From positions 12,605,501 through 12,669,500 of the forward strand of contig NC_063052.1 in assembly GCF_018812025.1 (NCBI RefSeq): 64,000 nucleotides of DNA, read 5' to 3'. The stretch is from Megalobrama amblycephala (Eukaryota > Chordata > Actinopteri > Cypriniformes > Xenocyprididae). The translations under genes and the position numbers were made by a program. Each line of letters begins with the position of its first letter. Position 1 is the stretch's first letter. The notes below the pieces were generated by a model. The model was not told where the DNA came from and did not search any database. It was given only the letters and a program-made list of their open reading frames with translations. Of the stretch, positions 61,401-64,000 are shown piece after piece.

Positions 61401-64000
61401 AGGCGTTCCCTTGAAATAAGCTGTGAAGGAGGGGGGCTGTTCTTACGCATGCGCTCATTTCAAAAACTCAGTAACAGTCTTTGGTTTCTCAGTCGACGAA
61501 AAGATCCTCTGTAGCACCTTTAAAAGTTGTATTTTCTGCTTTTGTGAAAAAATTACACAAAGCATTTCCAGTATCCTAAAAGTGCAAAAACCAAATAATG
61601 ACAAGAAGATAGAAAAATCTAAAAGTGAAATGGAAGAGGGTTAGCACTAGAATATGAAAGAGAAAGAAATATATACAGATAGAGACTGACTAATGACAGG
61701 AATGAGTGTGGGAGTGGAAAGCTAAAAGATGAGCATTAAAAAACAAGGAATGAATAAAGATCTGTCCTTTTTAGGGTCACATCTATATGAAATGTCTGTG
61801 CTCACCTCATCCAGCACACGATTCTTAGCTCTGGTAATCGCTGTATTTAAAACATTGATCCAAGATTCCTTCTCCTCTGGACTCACGGCCAGAAACACAA
61901 GATTGGGACTCTAAAGAAGAAAAAGCACTTATTAAAATATCAACTATTAGAGTTTTTCAAATGAATGATTATGGTATTTAGAATTTTCAAACATACATTT
62001 TAAGTGTCTTTGAAAAACCCCAAAACAATTTTTATATTTTTGATCTTATTATGAAAGAATCAATTTCTTAAGGCAAAATCTTCATGTTTGTGACCCCTCA
62101 TCAAAAAGTAGTCTGATGATGACTGACACAGATTCTGATTATTGAGCAAGAAACAAAGATTAAGGGTGTGTTTACAAATGTAGTTTGGTTCTCTTGGAAC
62201 TTTTCATTTTTCACCCTGAACAATGAAACTAAAGATCCAAAACATAAAACAGCTTTTATGATGTATATTTCGCATCGGAACTTACCAACATCCAAAATAA
62301 TGCTGTGTGCTGGACTAAATACGCTAGTTGTATGTGTGTATATACAGTACAGTCCAAAAGTTTGGAACCACTAAGATTTTTAATGTTTTTAAAAGAAGTT
62401 TCGTCTGCTCACCAAGGCTACATTTATTTAATTAAAAATACAGTAAAAAACAGTAATATTGTGAAATATTATTACAATTTAAAATAACTGTACTATTTGA
62501 ATATATTTCACAAAGTAATTTATTCCTGTGATGCAAAGCTGAATTTTCAGCATCATTACTCCAGTCTTCAGTGTCACATGATCCTTCAGAAATCATTCTA
62601 ATATGCTGATCTGCTGCTCAAGAAACATTTAATGTGTACAATTGTACAAAATATTTGTGTACAATATTTTTTTTCAGGATTATTTGATGAATAGAAAGTT
62701 CAAAAGAACAGTGTTTATCTGAAATCTAATCTTTCGTAACATTATAATTGTCTTTACTGCCACTTTTGATTGATTTAATGCATCCTTGCTGAATAAAAGT
62801 ATTCATTTCTTTAATTTCTTTTCAAAAAAATAAAAATAAAAATTCTTACTGACCCCAAACTTTTGAACGGTAGTGTATAATGCTACAGAAGCTTTGTATT
62901 TCAGATAAATGCTGTTCTTTTGAACTTTCTATTCATCAAGGAATCCTGAAAAAAAAGTACACAACTGTTTTCAACATTGAAAATAATCATAAATGTTTAT
63001 TGAGCAGCAAATCAGCATATTAGAATGATTTCTGAAGGATCATGTGACACTGAAGACTGAAAAAAAAAGTACACAACTGTTTTCAACATTGAAAATAATC
63101 ATAAATGTTTATTGAGCAGCAAATCAGCATATTAGAATGATTTCTGAAGGATCATGTGACACTGAAGACTGGAGTAACGATCATGAAAATTCAGCTTTGC
63201 ATCACAGGAATAAATTACTTTGTCAAATATATTTAAATAGTACACAGTTATTTTAATTTGTAATAATATTTCACAATATTACTGTTTTTTACTGTATTTT
63301 TAATTAAATAAATGTAGCCTTGGTGAGCAGACGAAACTTCTTTTAAAAACATTAAAAATCTTAGTGGTTCCAAACTTTTGGACTGTACTGTATGATGGTA
63401 TTTTGACCAGCCGAGAACTCAAGAGGAGCTTATAAAATGTGCAAAAGAGTAAAAACAGTGCCACAAATTCCTCTGTCACACACATAAACAAAGATCTGCT
63501 GCAAGAAGACGCGGTTCTGACGTCTGAACCAAACTGTAATGGGCAACATCGCAACTAGAGTATTCTTGAGCATTCTGTCCTTTTTAGGGTCACATCTTGA
63601 GACTTCACAACCTGTTTTTGGATCGTTTAGATGTCTTTGGTCCATGTTGCATTCATATTTCAGTTGAACCGCACCAGAGTTCATTTGGAAGCGGACTGAC
63701 AGGGGTTTCAGTCCGCTTGTTTGGTGCGCACCAGGGTTCAGATGGCAGCGTTCGCACGTACTCAAATGAACCGCACTAACAGAACAATCGCACCAGAATT
63801 CGTTTTAATCAAACCAAACCTGCCAATTGTGAACACACCCTAAAAACTGATAAACTCATTGTAGTAAAACAGGCACGATATGAATTGAACTCATAAATAA
63901 TGTCATAATGTTTAGTCCTTACCTTGTTTCCAGGGTGTTGGCAGCGGAGCAGGGTAAATTTACTGTGGTTCTTCTTGCTGTGGCTCTTGGCCTTTCGCAG
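57370..64000 (-). CDS. plekho1: Pleckstrin homology domain-containing family O member 1 (CKIP-1), 3' part, frameshifted
   Basis: Exons 64000-63923 (continues outside), 61910-61806, 60201-60100 and 58481-57370; all in phase 0. Exon 1 here (KKNHSKFTL) and exon 2 ([20 protein letters not shown]) are the end of the PH domain; exon 3 has the diagnostic HPTRDRAKI and PTRGHLMAV. The last exon has [12 protein letters not shown], a [13 protein letters not shown] motif, [20 protein letters not shown], a fish-specific series of Ser-Pro repeats, and a C-terminal helix [26 protein letters not shown]1 is known to bind casein kinase 2 alpha, the Smurf1 ligase and actin capping protein, and to restrain Akt; the PH domain holds it at the plasma membrane and its C-terminus has a leucine zipper. 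The final about 140 codons are in another frame (see 57790-57806). Confidence 0.93.
58566..59025. mobile_element. MITE with GGCTGGGACAATATATC ends, in plekho1 intron
   Basis: Left GGCTGGGACAATATATCAAT; right CTGATATATTGTCCCAGCC. The arms carry matching ATCGCGAATCGAGATTC and GAATCGATCCACGAATCG. Confidence 0.85.
59195..59640. mobile_element. MITE, CAAAAGTTTGGG family, in plekho1 intron
   Basis: Left CACTACCCTTTTTTAAGTTT; interior CAGTGTCACATGATCCTTCA; right CTTACGAACCCCAAAG. The ends are diverged. Confidence 0.75.
60100..60201 (-). CDS. plekho1: plekho1 exon (linker)
   Basis: Acceptor ATATCTGCAG. 34 codons, [20 protein letters not shown] to GHLMAV; donor GTGGGT. Confidence 0.95.
60390..60884. 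mobile_element. TTAA-type repeat (AGGACCTATTATGC end), in plekho1 intron
   Basis: The right end GCATAATAGGTCCTCT is followed by TTAA. The GC-rich body includes GGCCCCGCCCCTTTATTTTG. The left boundary is uncertain. Confidence 0.55.
60971..61523. mobile_element. TTAA-flanked MITE with central 35-bp palindrome
   Basis: TTAA then GGTGCTAAAGAGGATGTTTT; right end AAAAGATCCTCTGTAGCACC then TTTAA. The interior contains the perfect inverted repeat CCAATCGTTTACGCGAT at 61127-61161. It sits about 280 bases downstream of a plekho1 exon in the intron. Confidence 0.8.
61806..61910 (-). CDS. plekho1: plekho1 exon (end of PH domain)
   Basis: Acceptor TTCTTTAG. 35 codons with the PH C-terminal helix [20 protein letters not shown]; donor GTGAGC. 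Confidence 0.95.
62345..63390. mobile_element. Nested inverted pair of CAAAAGTTTGG-family elements
   Basis: Ends CAGTACAGTCCAAAAGTTTG and CAAACTTTTGGACTGTACTG, flanked by TA. A second internal terminus (CCCCAAACTTTTGAACGGTA near 62856) shows that two copies lie head to tail as a foldback. Confidence 0.8.
62946..63167. repeat. 111-bp direct tandem duplication
   Basis: 62946-63056 and 63057-63167 are near-identical copies starting CTGAAAAAAAAGTACACAAC and ending ACACTGAAGA. Confidence 0.9.
63923..64000 (-). CDS. plekho1: plekho1 exon (PH domain, partial at the window edge)
   Basis: [20 protein letters not shown] then QHPGNK, 26 codons, to the donor GTAAGG. Matches human [18 protein letters not shown]. 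The 5' boundary is beyond the window. Confidence 0.92.

Larger units (their letters stand above)
62164..63840. mobile_element. Harbinger-like MITE (GGGTGTGTT ends) with large nested insertion
   Basis: TAA then GGGTGTGTTTACAAATGTAG at the left; CAATTGTGAACACACCC then TAA at the right. The element itself is about 630 bp; the remainder is the insertion at 62345-63390. Confidence 0.75.

Noticed and set aside
63430..63765. 111-codon minus-strand frame upstream of the plekho1 exon
   Set aside because: Falls in the Harbinger-like MITE within the intron; no match to PLEKHO1 or other families.

Overview
The window looks like nuclear DNA of a teleost fish, most likely a cyprinid (zebrafish/carp group). 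Three genes have small exons with GT-AG introns, the background is AT-rich, (GT)n, (CA)n and (GATA)n microsatellites are common, and most remaining DNA is short inverted-repeat DNA transposons nested in one another, with one broken Tc1-like copy. Nothing bacterial, viral or CRISPR-like was seen.

Three genes can be read by splicing. (1) Minus strand, 21548-9086: four short exons encode a 120-residue secreted or membrane-attached protein with a signal peptide, a Tyr/Asp-rich segment and a hydrophobic C-terminus. I think it is the fish counterpart of human C1orf54. No exon exceeds about 130 bases, so single-ORF inspection misses it. (2) Plus strand, 37489-42081: anp32e, complete in seven exons (249 residues), the H2A.Z chaperone with N-terminal leucine-rich repeats and an acidic tail. 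(3) Minus strand, from beyond 64000 down to 57370: the last four exons of plekho1 (CKIP-1), including the end of the PH domain. Its last exon has an apparent one-base frameshift before the conserved C-terminal helix.

Order and orientation (C1orf54-like minus, anp32e plus, plekho1 minus) are the mirror image of human 1q21.2 (PLEKHO1, ANP32E, CA14, APH1A, C1orf54). CA14 and APH1A were not recognised in the 16 kb between the first two genes. The three genes show conserved neighbourhood, not a shared pathway.

Layout: 1-9 kb, repeats, a Tc1-like relic and a non-repetitive block near 6.6-7.1 kb. 9-21.5 kb, the C1orf54-like gene, with introns full of nested MITEs. 21.5-37 kb, an AT-rich tandem array (22.3-23.6 kb), paired inverted elements, a nested Harbinger-type insertion with a clear TTA duplication, and an element with a 9-bp duplication. 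37-43.8 kb, CpG-rich promoter and anp32e. 43.8-57 kb, gene-poor: large foldback elements, a P2X7-like exon relic, a 1.9-kb minisatellite of 42-bp units, and a non-repetitive homeodomain-site-rich block at 54.3-54.8 kb. 57-64 kb, plekho1 with heavily invaded introns.
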